Source: an uncultured Bacteroidota bacterium (lineage in GTDB: Bacteria > Bacteroidota > Bacteroidia > Chitinophagales > Chitinophagaceae). From it: a stretch of DNA of 39,783 bases. The stretch covers positions 1-39,783 of the forward strand of contig CAISOH010000421.1 of the NCBI GenBank assembly GCA_903887005.1, given 5' to 3'. How positions within the stretch are numbered: the stretch's first letter is position 1; every line of letters begins with the position of its first letter. Below, one piece after another: positions 1 through 8,805 of the stretch. The translations under genes and the position numbers were made by a program. Below the pieces are notes generated by a model, which did no database searches, was not told the DNA's origin, and worked only from the letters and a program-made list of their open reading frames with translations.

Positions 1-148
1 GCTACGTTTAAATTGTTTCATGTGGAACAATTGCTTGATTTACAGTAACAAATATAATACAATAAATAAAAATAAATTGTTAAATTTATATTAAATATTA
101 CTAACTTTAGTTTTTAGAGGTGCCCTAAAAACAATTCTTCTGATTTAA

Positions 149-631
149 TCAGGCAGTAGCATAGTCTTTAAGCTCCAGTTTATGTTTTACATGATCGCGG
201 ATTTTACGCACATAATCGAAATAACCCATTTGCATCCGCACATAAAATACAGTGAATATAAATGCACTCATACCCAATAACGAATAGGTAATCTGTAGTT
301 GTCCGCCTACATATAACAGAATAAAGGAAGCCAGTAACAGGAATGTGCAAAAGATGACGATCAGCAATGGCCCGCCTGAATCAAGCTTCCGCATATTGGA
401 AGTGATAACCACATCTGTTTTGTCCCCTTCATTTTTAAGGTCTATATGAGTGATAGGTAATGTTTTAATGCTATCCACCTGCTCCGCATGTGGAATGATC
501 CGCAATGAATTACCCTTTTCAAACACTTCAAAATCTAAATTATGGATCCTGACATGATTGCCAATTAACCTGCTGATAAATACTTCTTTTGGAATGGAGG
601 AGTGATACCTCTGTGTTCTTGTAAAAAGCAT
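149..631 (-). CDS. Small two-TM membrane protein, unknown function
   Basis: This 160-residue protein has a soluble N-terminal part of about 86 residues, rich in beta-strand-like sequence, and two hydrophobic segments at roughly residues 89-109 and 114-132. A short basic tail follows (KIRDHVKHKLELKDY). There is no signal peptide, so it is probably an inner-membrane hairpin protein with most of its mass in the cytoplasm. I do not recognise the family. It stands alone, transcribed divergently from the PEGA-like gene at 880, and no clear intrinsic terminator follows it. Codon use looks like the neighbouring genes, which supports its being real; function is unknown. Confidence 0.7.
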   Translation of the reverse strand: MLFTRTQRYHSSIPKEVFISRLIGNHVRIHNLDFEVFEKGNSLRIIPHAEQVDSIKTLPITHIDLKNEGDKTDVVITSNMRKLDSGGPLLIVIFCTFLLLASFILLYVGGQLQITYSLLGMSAFIFTVFYVRMQMGYFDYVRKIRDHVKHKLELKDYATA

Positions 632-798
632 AATATAAATTTTAAGAGGTGAAGAAATAAACCTTGTTACTTATATAGACGCATAAATTGTGCCAGAAGT
701 TTGTATTTCTGAATAATTTTCTAAAAGTGTTAACACCAGGCAGGTTTACCAGCTAACTTCTATTTGCGGCAAAATGTACCTAAAATGAATAACAGCCA

Positions 799-831
799 TT
801 GTATTTTGTAGATAGTTTTACATTATCTTTG
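799..831 (+). promoter_or_regulatory. Bacteroidota-type promoter for the PEGA-like gene
   Basis: TATCTTTG at 824-831 matches the -7 consensus TAnnTTTG exactly. A TTG at 799-801 lies 22 bp upstream, within the usual -33 spacing. It sits about 48 bp before the ATG at 880 and lies inside the longer open frame that could start at 799, so it supports the start at 880. Confidence 0.55.
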
Positions 832-879
832 TCAGTATCTACCATAAAAAGATTCAAAATAAAATTAAAATCATCAGTT

Positions 880-1578
880 ATGAAACTATTGATTAATCAT
901 CTGGCATTTAAGCACATTGTGTGTTTCATCATTGCAGGTTCCATGATTTTTTTCCTGCCTTTTAAAACGCTGGCAGGCGTTAAGTCTAAAAAAATAACCA
1001 TCAACACGGAGGCAGGGGCAAAAATTCTGGTTGACGGTAAAGAAATAGCGGTTACTACTACGGAAATCAAAATTGAACCCTATACCAGCGCCCATGTGAG
1101 GATCGAAAAACCGGGATATATCACGGAAGAAAGGAATTATCTCAATGACGGAAAAAATGAAATACCCAGGGCTGAATACATAAAGCTGGAAATTGACGAT
1201 GCGTATGCCAATTCATTTACAACAGACCTTGCTAACCACGATATAGACATAAAAACCAACCTGAAAGAAGACGATGCCTGGAAACTGATCAGCCGCATCA
1301 TTACCGGCACTTTCGACGTCATAGAGGTTACTGACAAGGCTACAGGCTATATGCGTACTGCCTGGGTAATTAAAACGTTTAAATCAGCCACTGTGCGTAC
1401 ACGGATGATCATTAAAACCGGTAATTCAGACCCACTGGTGTATAAAGCAAAACTTGTTTCTGAAATCGGCAGACCGGGCGCTACCGCCAGCCAGGATGAA
1501 AACTTCAAACCCTGGGACAGGGTACTCCGTACTTTTGAAAATGTAATCCCCGACTTACAAAGCCGGTTAGGAAAGTAA
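880..1578 (+). CDS. Secreted PEGA-like domain protein
   Basis: I start the protein at 880 (232 aa) because this Met opens a typical signal peptide (hydrophobic stretch around residues 10-31, likely cut after LAG), whereas the longer frame from 799 overlaps the promoter. Residues ~35-85 resemble a PEGA-type beta domain: a strand pair, 'ILVDGKEIA', then 'VRIEKPGYITEERN'. The remaining ~140 residues look like an alpha/beta domain related to small lipoprotein or envelope proteins that I cannot name. The protein is probably periplasmic or surface-anchored. It is monocistronic, with its own promoter and terminator. The PEGA assignment rests on pattern only. Confidence 0.75.
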   Translation: MKLLINHLAFKHIVCFIIAGSMIFFLPFKTLAGVKSKKITINTEAGAKILVDGKEIAVTTTEIKIEPYTSAHVRIEKPGYITEERNYLNDGKNEIPRAEYIKLEIDDAYANSFTTDLANHDIDIKTNLKEDDAWKLISRIITGTFDVIEVTDKATGYMRTAWVIKTFKSATVRTRMIIKTGNSDPLVYKAKLVSEIGRPGATASQDENFKPWDRVLRTFENVIPDLQSRLGK

Positions 1579-2103
1579 TCATTTCAATCCCGGAATAGTC
1601 ATTTAAGCGTATTGTACCTAGCGTATAATGCGCTTTTTTCTTATGGGGAATGAGAAGCTTTATGGTTGTCATTATTCAAAGCGAAGAAATAATGCGACCT
1701 GAAATAATATTATAATAAATTAATAAACAAGTTTTTCTGCGCAATTTATCTTTAAATTTTTTTTTGGGTGATTGAAAATAGGTATGTAATTGATATTCAA
1801 TGAAATAGACAAATTTTATCCACATTTTCTTGCTCATTCTTTGCGCTCGGTTGAGCATTTCCTGCCCGTTTCCTGCGCTATGATATTCTTTAATATTTTA
1901 AATGTTCGTAATAATATTCTAATTTCACAACAAAAGTAAACAATATTATTGACATTTCCAAATATTTTGGCTAATTTATTTTTATTGAATATCAGAGATT
2001 GGCTGCCACCGCGACCCTTCGATACCTCAGGGCAGGCTCCGTCGAAGACTACTGTTTTTTTTATTTTTGGAAGACCACAGACAATATGGGACTGAATTGT
2101 TAG
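1579..2103. other. AT-rich intergenic region with a REP-like palindrome
   Basis: Apart from the terminator at 1606-1640 I see no gene here; the only open frame (1676-1858, minus) is a low-complexity lysine-rich shadow. Near the right end is a GC-richer patch in which CTTCGA (2017-2022) and TCGAAG (2042-2047) form an inverted repeat around 'tacctcagggcaggctccg'. This resembles the dispersed CTTCGA/CAGG palindromes common between genes in this phylum. It marks the boundary of the AT-rich Abi-like gene patch. Confidence 0.5.
1606..1640 (+). terminator. Intrinsic terminator after the PEGA-like gene
   Basis: AGCGTATT (1606-1613) pairs with AATGCGCT (1627-1634), including one G-U pair, over a 13-nt loop. 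Five T residues follow directly. It lies 28 bp after the stop codon at 1578. Confidence 0.65.
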
Positions 2104-2910
2104 CTAAAATGGAAGGTCATCCACAGTTTGCTGTTTCTTAGAATCAATTTTCATTTCAACAGAATTAATAAAGGCTATTACGCTGGACACTGTTCTGAAG
2201 ATTAGTAAGCTTTCATCATAACCCAATAATTTGTTAGCATGTGCTAAACTCTTATTATTTCTTACGTCATTGAAAGCTTCAATAATACTGATACTATTTT
2301 TCAGAATCCGCTCTGACATAACCGATTCCAATAGCCCTTTACTATTCAAGCATTTTATATACTCTCCAAGCAAACTATGGACAGCTTTATTACTATCAAA
2401 AGTAATATTGTGCTTAATACACAACTCCCGGATAAACATTGTAAAATAGGTATGCAGTCTATCTATTGCTTCTTCTGGTTTATTTTCATGAATCAATTGT
2501 CTTAGGGACTTCCCAACAGTTTCAAAGTTTTTATCTTCAGATGTAATTTTAATTGCTTCAATATGCTCATTAAATGTGCCTTCCAACCGTCGAGCAATCC
2601 CAAATGCAGTTTTGTATAAATCCTCTACCTCTTCTGTCCAGCCGGTGGATGGAATAATAATCTCTCTATAATATTCCAACAATGCAAATAATAGTTTTGC
2701 AACCAATGGATTGCCTTCTTTTTTCCAGAATGTTCTTAATCGATGTGCTTTTGATTCACCACTATCGGAATATTTTTCACTATAAATGTCAATGCCAATG
2801 TTTTCATAAACAAAGTCAGCGAATGTGCGGTTAGAAAAATCAAGCACATAGCCATTATTTACCAATAGCTTTTCCAACTTGATTCTTTCAATATTATTTA
2901 TATCTGACAT
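2104..2910 (-). CDS. Abi-C / HEPN-like abortive infection family protein
   Basis: This 268-residue cytoplasmic protein appears to have two parts. The N-terminal ~80 residues carry the pattern 'GYVLDFSNRTFADF' and 'SKAHRLRTFW', which I associate with proteins annotated as abortive infection family. The C-terminal half (residues ~130-250) is all-helical and resembles the Abi-C domain, ending in R217-NNKSLA-H224. That is an R-x6-H arrangement fitting the R-x4-6-H active site of HEPN ribonucleases. By family analogy it could be an RNA-cutting, growth-arresting phage defence protein. It has no obvious partner gene, and both flanks are AT-rich intergenic DNA, suggesting horizontal gain. The RNase activity is inference. 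Confidence 0.65.
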   Translation of the reverse strand: MSDINNIERIKLEKLLVNNGYVLDFSNRTFADFVYENIGIDIYSEKYSDSGESKAHRLRTFWKKEGNPLVAKLLFALLEYYREIIIPSTGWTEEVEDLYKTAFGIARRLEGTFNEHIEAIKITSEDKNFETVGKSLRQLIHENKPEEAIDRLHTYFTMFIRELCIKHNITFDSNKAVHSLLGEYIKCLNSKGLLESVMSERILKNSISIIEAFNDVRNNKSLAHANKLLGYDESLLIFRTVSSVIAFINSVEMKIDSKKQQTVDDLPF

Positions 2911-2951
2911 CTATTCCTATTTATTCTACATAAATCTATAACTAATTAGTC

Positions 2952-2987
2952 TAAAAAAAAACCACCACACTCCCGCATGATGGTTTT
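2952..2987 (-). terminator. Intrinsic terminator of nrdJ
   Basis: On the minus strand AACCATCA (2985-2978) pairs with TGGTGGTT (2967-2960) with one G-U pair, and a long T run follows. It lies about 45 bp beyond the nrdJ stop. Confidence 0.75.
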
Positions 2988-3031
2988 AACTTCTTCACTC
3001 CTCAACTTCCTCATTTCCCAACTCAATTAAA

Positions 3032-6000
3032 TTAACTGCACCCAGTAGTCGTCCCGCAATTCGGGCACATATAGCAGGTGCCGTTTCTTAATGTTATATT
3101 TCCGCAGTTGCGGCATAAGGGCGCATCGGCACTGGTACCCATCATCTTTTTAATGTCCGCACTGTTTTGTGCATTTACGCCTACTGCTGTTGGTGCAAGA
3201 TTATTCTTAGTTTTTTGTGCCGGTTGCGGCGATTGCGGCGCTGTAACTCTTACCTGTGATAGTTCCAGTTTCAGGGTTTCCATTTCCTGCTCGTGTGTTT
3301 TCCTGGTTGGGTCAGGTACATGAACCAGGTCATCGCGGTCGAGGTATTCATAAGCTAAAAGGCGGAAGATATAATCGAGTACAGACGTTGCTGTCTTGAT
3401 ATTCGGATGCTCCACTATACCGGCCGGCTCAAACCTGCTGAAAATGAATTTGTCCACATACTCCTCCAATGGCACACCATATTGCAGGCCAATGGATATT
3501 GCTATGGCAAAACTGTTGAGCATACTCCTCATAGTAGCGCCTTCCTTGGCCATGTCTATGAATATTTCTCCCAGCGTGCCATCTCCATATTCACCGGTGC
3601 GCAGGAACAACGCCTGGCCGCCTACCTTGCCTTTTATGGTATATCCGCGGCGCTTGGCGGGCAGTTGCTTACGCTCCACGATGTTGCTCAGCGCACGTTT
3701 CAGTTGTGTATCAGGGCTGGCTTGTACACGCCTGTTCACTTCGTCCAGCAGTTCGTTAACAGTCAGCTTGCTCATGTCCACGATCTGGCTGTTTTCAGGT
3801 ATTGCTATTTCTTCTTTTGCTTCTTTCTTTTCTTTTTTATCGCTTTTATTGCTCAGCGGCTGGCTGAGTTTAGAGCCATCGCGATACAGTGCGCAGGCTT
3901 TCAGGCCCAGCTGCCAGCTCAGGTAGTAGCAGTCTTTTATCTCATCAACGGTAGCCTCGTTTGGCAGGTTGATGGTCTTGGATATGGCGCCGCTGATAAA
4001 TGGCTGCACGGCAGCCATCATGCGGATGTGCCCATGGGCATGTATAAACCTCTGGCCTTTCTTGCCGCACTTATTGGCACAATCGAATACGGAAAGATGC
4101 TCGTTTTTCAGATAAGGAGCGCCTTCTACCGTCATAGTACCACAGGCGTAATCGTTGGCCGCGTCTATCTCTTCATCTGAGAACCCTAATGATTCCAGCA
4201 GGTTGAAATCCGGTGCGAAATATTGCTCCGGTATGAAGCCGAGGCGTTGCAGGCATTCCTCGCCAAGATTATATACATTGAATACAAACCCGATCTCAAA
4301 AGCGCTTTCTACCGCAGTATCCAGCTTTTTCAGTTCTTCCCCTATAAATCCTTTTTCACTCAGGCTCTGGTGATTGATGTAAGGCGCGCCTGCAAAAGTG
4401 CCATGCCCTTTCGCGTATTTTACAATAGCGTCCTGTTGCTCCGGTGTATAACCCAGTTTCTTTAATGCCGCAGGTATAGACTGGTTGATGATCTTAAAGT
4501 AACCACCACCGGACAATTTTTTGAATTTAACCAATGCGAAGTCGGGCTCCACTCCGGTAGTATCACAGTCCATCACCAGGCCTATAGTACCTGTTGGCGC
4601 TATAACGGTAGCCTGTGCGTTACGGTAGCCATATTGCTCGCCCATCTGCACTGCATCATCCCATGCTTTGGTAGCTGCTTTGAGCAGGTAATCGGGGCAA
4701 TATTTCGCATTGATGCCAACCGGCTTTATTTCTATTCCCTCAAACGCTTCTGATGCATCGTATGCAGCAGCACGGTGGTTGCGCATTACGCGCAGCATGT
4801 GTTCTTTGTTTTCCTGGTAGCGGGGGAAAGTGCCGAGGCAGGCGGCCATTTCAGCCGATGTTTTGTAGGCAACGCCATTCATGATAGCGGAAATAGCGCC
4901 CGCTATTGCACGCGATTCTTCACTGTCATAAGCAATACCGCTCACCATCAGCATAGATCCAAGGTTGGCATAGCCTAATCCCAATGTGCGGTAATCATAA
5001 CTAAGCTGTGCTACTTCAGGCGAAGGGAACTGCGCCATCAGCACAGATATTTCCAGTACCACCGTCCACAGGCGTGTCATGTATTCAAAGCCCTGCACGT
5101 CAAACCTGCCGGTTTCTTCATTAAAGAAACGGCGAAGATTGAGCGATGCGAGGTTGCAGGCAGTATTGTCGAGGAACATATACTCCGAACATGGGTTAGA
5201 AGCCCGTATTTTTCCTCCTTCGGGGCATGTATGCCATTCATTGATAGTAGTATCGTATTGCGTACCGGGATCAGCGCAGCGCCATGCGGAATAAGCTATT
5301 TTTTCCCACAGCTCCTTAGCAGGGATCGTCTTCATTACCTTGCCTGTGCTGCGCGCGGTCATTGCCCAATCGGCATTGTGATCCAGCGCATGGAAAAATT
5401 CATTGGGTATGCGTAACGAATTATTGGAGTTTTGCCCGGATACCGTTTTATAAGCTTCGCCTTCATAGTCAGAAGCGTAACCTGCAGCTATCAGCGCGGC
5501 TACCTTCTTTTCTTCTTCCACCTTCCAGTCTATGAAGCTGATCACTTCCGGATGGTCAAGGTCAAGGCATACCATCTTGGCAGCGCGGCGTGTAGTGCCG
5601 CCGCTTTTTATTGCTCCGGCGGCGCGGTCGCCTATTTTGAGGAAGCTCATCAGTCCGCTCGATGTGCCGCCGCCACTCAGTTTCTCCCCTTCCGCACGTA
5701 TATTGGAGTAGTTAGTGCCTACGCCTGAGCCATATTTGAAGATACGCGCCTCACGCACCCAAAGATCCATGATACCGCCTTCATTCACTAAGTCGTCATC
5801 CACACTGAGTATAAAGCACGCATGAGGTTGCGGGCGCTCGTAAGCATTTTTAGAACGCTCCAGTTTGCCTGTTTTAGGGTCCACATAAAAATGCCCCTGT
5901 GCTTTGCCATCTATACCATAGCTGTCAAACAGACCGGTGTTGAACCATTGCGGGGAATTGGGCGCGCAGCTTTGCATCATGATGCTGAATATCAGCTCAT

Positions 6001-6364
6001 CATAAAATACCTGCGCGTCATTTTTTGTGGCGAAGTAGCCATACTTCTCGCCCCATGTGCGCCAGCAATGTGCAAGGCGGTGGGCTACCTGCTTAATAGA
6101 GGTTTCCTTGCCAAGGCTGCCGTCCGGTTGCGGCACGCCCGCTTTACGGAAGTATTTTTGCGCTAAAATATCAGTAGCTATCTGCGACCAGTGCTTTGGC
6201 ACTTCCACATTGGTCATTTCAAAAACTTTTTCCCCGTTGGGGTTACGGATCACGGAAGTACGGTAATCGTACTCAAACATATCGAATGCGGAAACTCCGT
6301 CGCGTGTATATTGGCGGTCGAAGGAAAGTCCTTTTTTAGTATGGGTGCTCATATTTATAAACAA
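3032..6364 (-). CDS. nrdJ: Vitamin B12-dependent ribonucleoside-diphosphate reductase (class II)
   Basis: This 1110-residue enzyme reduces ribonucleotides to deoxyribonucleotides using adenosylcobalamin to make the active-site thiyl radical, so it works with or without oxygen. Visible family features are 'SCAPNSPQWFNTG' near residue 135, the core 'NPCSEYMFLDNTACNLASLNL' region near residue 390 (split here only by memory of the family), 'APTGTIGLVMDCDTTG' near residue 590, and a C-terminal zinc-ribbon-like tail with Cys pairs at residues 1084-1109, typical of long NrdJ proteins. The start may be Met1 or Met5 (MSTHTKK). No nrdA/nrdB/nrdR lies nearby, and I see no cobalamin riboswitch upstream. 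A terminator follows. Confidence 0.97.
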   Translation of the reverse strand: MFINMSTHTKKGLSFDRQYTRDGVSAFDMFEYDYRTSVIRNPNGEKVFEMTNVEVPKHWSQIATDILAQKYFRKAGVPQPDGSLGKETSIKQVAHRLAHCWRTWGEKYGYFATKNDAQVFYDELIFSIMMQSCAPNSPQWFNTGLFDSYGIDGKAQGHFYVDPKTGKLERSKNAYERPQPHACFILSVDDDLVNEGGIMDLWVREARIFKYGSGVGTNYSNIRAEGEKLSGGGTSSGLMSFLKIGDRAAGAIKSGGTTRRAAKMVCLDLDHPEVISFIDWKVEEEKKVAALIAAGYASDYEGEAYKTVSGQNSNNSLRIPNEFFHALDHNADWAMTARSTGKVMKTIPAKELWEKIAYSAWRCADPGTQYDTTINEWHTCPEGGKIRASNPCSEYMFLDNTACNLASLNLRRFFNEETGRFDVQGFEYMTRLWTVVLEISVLMAQFPSPEVAQLSYDYRTLGLGYANLGSMLMVSGIAYDSEESRAIAGAISAIMNGVAYKTSAEMAACLGTFPRYQENKEHMLRVMRNHRAAAYDASEAFEGIEIKPVGINAKYCPDYLLKAATKAWDDAVQMGEQYGYRNAQATVIAPTGTIGLVMDCDTTGVEPDFALVKFKKLSGGGYFKIINQSIPAALKKLGYTPEQQDAIVKYAKGHGTFAGAPYINHQSLSEKGFIGEELKKLDTAVESAFEIGFVFNVYNLGEECLQRLGFIPEQYFAPDFNLLESLGFSDEEIDAANDYACGTMTVEGAPYLKNEHLSVFDCANKCGKKGQRFIHAHGHIRMMAAVQPFISGAISKTINLPNEATVDEIKDCYYLSWQLGLKACALYRDGSKLSQPLSNKSDKKEKKEAKEEIAIPENSQIVDMSKLTVNELLDEVNRRVQASPDTQLKRALSNIVERKQLPAKRRGYTIKGKVGGQALFLRTGEYGDGTLGEIFIDMAKEGATMRSMLNSFAIAISIGLQYGVPLEEYVDKFIFSRFEPAGIVEHPNIKTATSVLDYIFRLLAYEYLDRDDLVHVPDPTRKTHEQEMETLKLELSQVRVTAPQSPQPAQKTKNNLAPTAVGVNAQNSADIKKMMGTSADAPLCRNCGNITLRNGTCYMCPNCGTTTGCS

Positions 6365-6881
6365 TTTTGGAGAGTTAGTAATTTTCGGGTTGGGGACAGC
6401 TAAATTATCACAAAGAATATCCCCTGCGAAAAGAAAGAACTAACACCCCTGTGGAAAACTAATGAACAGCAAGCGGGTTCAGCAAAATAATTATTATTAA
6501 AATATCATTAACAACATTGTTCTTTGTTTTTCAATTTAAATTACTATATTTTCCCGGCATAGCCAAAAAAACTTTGCCTTATTTAACTTTTTATTTCACG
6601 CGCTATTGCATCAGGGAAGGTCTGTTTGTAGTCTATTTTGGGTTATATCCGGAATTGCAGCGATTGTTTTTGGTATAAAAACCAATAATCATTTTAAATT
6701 AGTCTAAACTCGTTTTCCGAAAAACAGAATCTAAAGGGAGGTGTTATCTATGACCCGCATTTTTGGGGACTAATTTATCGCAGGTATTGGTATAAAACGC
6801 TCAAAAACATACCAGTTAATGATTGGCAATAGCTGGAATAATCAGGCGGGGGTGCGATTTTGTTTGCCGGCAAGTGCAATC
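6365..6881. other. Intergenic region upstream of nrdJ
   Basis: This stretch is AT-rich with no convincing gene. The sequence TTGGTATAAAA occurs twice (6670-6680 and 6787-6797), and each copy is part of a small hairpin. A plus-strand open frame from 6819 runs into the region but is antisense to the better minus-strand candidate at 6882. No recognisable riboswitch or tRNA was seen. Confidence 0.4.
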
Positions 6882-7127
6882 TCAATTTTTTCCAATCACA
6901 AAAACGAAAGGAACATTTGCACGGTCGCGCAAGGCAAGGCAGACTTTTTGACGTTGTTTTATGACTTTATATTTCTGCAGGTCAATAATTTCAATGGCGT
7001 GGGCGTAGTCTTTATTAAGATCGGAATAACGGAGGTAAGAGGCAAGGAATACCGCGGACGGCACATCGGCGGCGATGATATTTTTTACATAATGCAACCA
7101 TGCATGTTTTTTGCGCTCCCCTTTCAT
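6882..7127 (-). CDS. Small hypothetical protein downstream of the small lipoprotein
   Basis: This 81-residue frame starts 17 bp after the stop of the small lipoprotein gene at 7145-7297, on the same strand, so the two could be one transcript. Its composition is balanced (many aromatic and aliphatic residues, 'VFLASYLRYSDLNKDYAHAIEI', then a basic region and a hydrophobic C-terminus). That looks more like a globular protein than the overlapping plus-strand frame (6819-7148), which is rich in Phe, Cys and Gly. There is no signal peptide and I do not recognise a family. The call rests on position and composition only. Confidence 0.4.
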   Translation of the reverse strand: MKGERKKHAWLHYVKNIIAADVPSAVFLASYLRYSDLNKDYAHAIEIIDLQKYKVIKQRQKVCLALRDRANVPFVFVIGKN

Positions 7128-7144
7128 GTTCCCGGTTTTTGTTT

Positions 7145-7297
7145 TTAATATCCTCCTTTTTTGTGAGACTTATAATTACCCATAATATCACCCATGCAAC
7201 CGCATTTCTTACCGCCATAACAACTTTGTGCCATAAGGCCAATCATTATTGCCAAAACAATATAAATACCTGCTTTCCCTGCTTTTGTTCGTTTCAT
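7145..7297 (-). CDS. Tiny predicted lipoprotein (50 aa)
   Basis: This 50-residue protein begins MKRTKAGKAGIYIVLAIMIG and has the hallmarks of a lipoprotein signal peptide: a basic start, a hydrophobic core, then 'LMAQSC' with the lipidation cysteine at residue 26. The mature part is only about 25 residues, rich in Gly, Cys and Lys ('GGKKCGCMGDIMGNYKSHKK'). The two close cysteines (C-G-C) could bind metal or form a disulfide. It is transcribed divergently from the glycosyltransferase gene and sits 17 bp before the small gene at 6882-7127. Its role is unknown. I judge it real because the signal peptide is so regular. Confidence 0.65.
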   Translation of the reverse strand: MKRTKAGKAGIYIVLAIMIGLMAQSCYGGKKCGCMGDIMGNYKSHKKGGY

Positions 7298-7311
7298 AAA
7301 ATATACTTTTG
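7285..7311 (+). promoter_or_regulatory. Promoter for the glycosyltransferase gene
   Basis: TACTTTTG at 7304-7311 matches TAnnTTTG exactly; a TTG at 7285-7287 lies 16 bp upstream. The predicted transcript start falls about 10 bp before the TTG start codon at 7327, and the box overlaps the upstream region of the divergent small lipoprotein gene. Confidence 0.5.
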
Positions 7312-7326
7312 TAAAAATAAGGATTA

Positions 7327-8433
7327 TTGGTTACCAACAAACCTAAACATATATTAATTGCCCCCCTTGACTGGGGGTTAGGCCATACCTCCCGTTGTGT
7401 GCCCATAATCCGCTACATACTAAGCCTGGGGCACATTCCATTGGTTGCAGGCAATGATTCGCAACGGTCCTTTATAGAGGAAACCTTTGGCAATATAGAA
7501 ATTATCCATCTCAACGGGTATAATATTTCTTACTCCGGATGGAATATGCTGGCACAAATGGGCATGCTATCGCAAATGCCTCGGATTTTGAAAACCATAA
7601 AAGAGGAACATCAATGGTTAGTGAAACTGTGTGGTGAACGGCAAATTGATGGTATAATATCAGACAACCGTTACGGCTTGTATCATCCGGGCATACCATC
7701 TGTTATCCTTACTCACCAGTTACAGGTAAGGACAGGGTTGGGAAATATCCCCGACCGTGCGGTACAAATACTTCACTATCAACACCTGGAGCGATTCAGC
7801 GAAACATGGATTGTTGATGCACAAGGCATTCCAAACCTGGGAGGAAAGCTCTCTCACCCGTCTTCATTACCAGCTCATACAACTTATTCAGGGCTGCTGT
7901 CCCGCTTTGAAAATGACGGGGAACCAGGATTGGAAAGTGATTCTGCATTTTCCCCTTTAGTGATATTGCTGTCAGGGCCAGAACCCCAGCGAAGTACCCT
8001 TTCCCGTATATTATGGCAGCAGGCTATCCACTATAAAGGAAAGGTCGTTTTCATTGAAGGGAGCGATAGCGTAATACCGCCACCTGCCATTCCTCCGGCC
8101 ATCAGTTATTATAAACGGTTAACTGATGAACGGTTAGCCCCGCTGTTACGAAGCGCAGGTATGGTTATCTGCCGCAGTGGTTACTCTACTCTCATGGACC
8201 TTGTAACGCTAAGAAAAAAAGCGATCCTTATCCCTACGCCGGGGCAAACAGAACAGGAATATCTCGGCAGACATTTGCATAAGGAAGGAATATTCTATTG
8301 CACAAAACAAAAAGGGTTCGATATAAATGCAGCACTCAATGAAGCCCGCATGTTCCCATATCATTCACCTGCTCTTGAAGGAGCATATACTATCTATAAA
8401 AAAGTGGTGGAAAAGTGGATAAACAAGCTATAG
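7327..8433 (+). CDS. MurG-like (GT28-type) glycosyltransferase family protein
   Basis: The 368-residue protein has the two-Rossmann-fold layout of GT-B enzymes. The N-terminal 'HILIAPLDWGLGHTSRC' carries the glycine-rich acceptor-side loop seen in MurG-like proteins. The C-terminal 'MVICRSGYSTLMDL' and 'IPTPGQTEQEYLGRHL' (residues ~280-320) match the nucleotide-sugar binding half. It is likely cytoplasmic or membrane-associated and transfers a sugar from a nucleotide donor to an envelope acceptor; the substrates cannot be read from sequence. The start is TTG at 7327, placing the HILIAP strand at the expected distance from the N-terminus, and a promoter lies just upstream. Confidence 0.85.
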   Translation: MVTNKPKHILIAPLDWGLGHTSRCVPIIRYILSLGHIPLVAGNDSQRSFIEETFGNIEIIHLNGYNISYSGWNMLAQMGMLSQMPRILKTIKEEHQWLVKLCGERQIDGIISDNRYGLYHPGIPSVILTHQLQVRTGLGNIPDRAVQILHYQHLERFSETWIVDAQGIPNLGGKLSHPSSLPAHTTYSGLLSRFENDGEPGLESDSAFSPLVILLSGPEPQRSTLSRILWQQAIHYKGKVVFIEGSDSVIPPPAIPPAISYYKRLTDERLAPLLRSAGMVICRSGYSTLMDLVTLRKKAILIPTPGQTEQEYLGRHLHKEGIFYCTKQKGFDINAALNEARMFPYHSPALEGAYTIYKKVVEKWINKL

Positions 8434-8464
8434 AAAGATATTTTTACAACTATATATAAGTTTA

Positions 8465-8499
8465 CACCTGATTATAAAAAAGCACCTGATTATAAAAAA
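8465..8499 (+). repeat. Short tandem duplication after the glycosyltransferase gene
   Basis: CACCTGATTATAAAAAA occurs twice with an 18-bp period (8465-8481 and 8483-8499), 30 bp after the stop of the glycosyltransferase gene. Confidence 0.7.
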
Positions 8500-8574
8500 A
8501 AGTTTGATAATTAACAACTTATTTAACAGAATAGAAGATTATTTATTAAATTGCATCCAATAAAACCAATTAAT

Positions 8575-8805
8575 ATGAAAAACTTAAAAACAGTTCTTTT
8601 GCTTGTCTTTACGACAATTGCTTTTAATGCAAGTGCTACCCAGTACATAATTATCAAACCGGCCTTTTTTGGATATAAATTAGTTTATGTTGCTAAGCCA
8701 GCCGATTTAAGCAAATGGCATTATGATAGTAAAAATGATGTTTATTACAGAGGGAATACTGTCTTTGGAACACCTCTTCCAATAAAGATTAAAAACAGAG
8801 GTTAA
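8575..8805 (+). CDS. Small secreted protein, unknown function
   Basis: I start at the ATG at 8575 (76 aa), because it opens a clean signal peptide (MKNLKTVLLLVFTTIAFNASA), rather than at the upstream TTG at 8551. The mature protein of about 55 residues is rich in Tyr and Lys ('YIIIKPAFFGYKLVYVAKPADLSKWHYD') and would be mainly beta. It is followed directly by the 44-bp tandem repeat array. I do not recognise it; it is probably periplasmic or extracellular. Confidence 0.6.
   Translation: MKNLKTVLLLVFTTIAFNASATQYIIIKPAFFGYKLVYVAKPADLSKWHYDSKNDVYYRGNTVFGTPLPIKIKNRG

Noticed and set aside
3078-6403. Many plus-strand open frames of 60-257 codons opposite nrdJ
   Set aside because: They are antisense shadows of the long nrdJ frame; their composition is Cys/His/Ala-rich without domain patterns.
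6365-6600. Cobalamin riboswitch upstream of nrdJ
   Set aside because: Looked for because NrdJ uses B12, but no B12-box-like sequence or suitable fold was seen.
6819-7148. Plus-strand 109-codon frame
   Set aside because: Overlaps the minus-strand small genes, has a Phe/Cys/Gly-rich composition and no motif; the minus-strand reading with a lipoprotein signal next to it is better.
7015-7242. Minus-strand 75-codon frame
   Set aside because: Out of frame with, and overlapping, the 50-residue lipoprotein gene and the 81-residue gene; no recognisable features.
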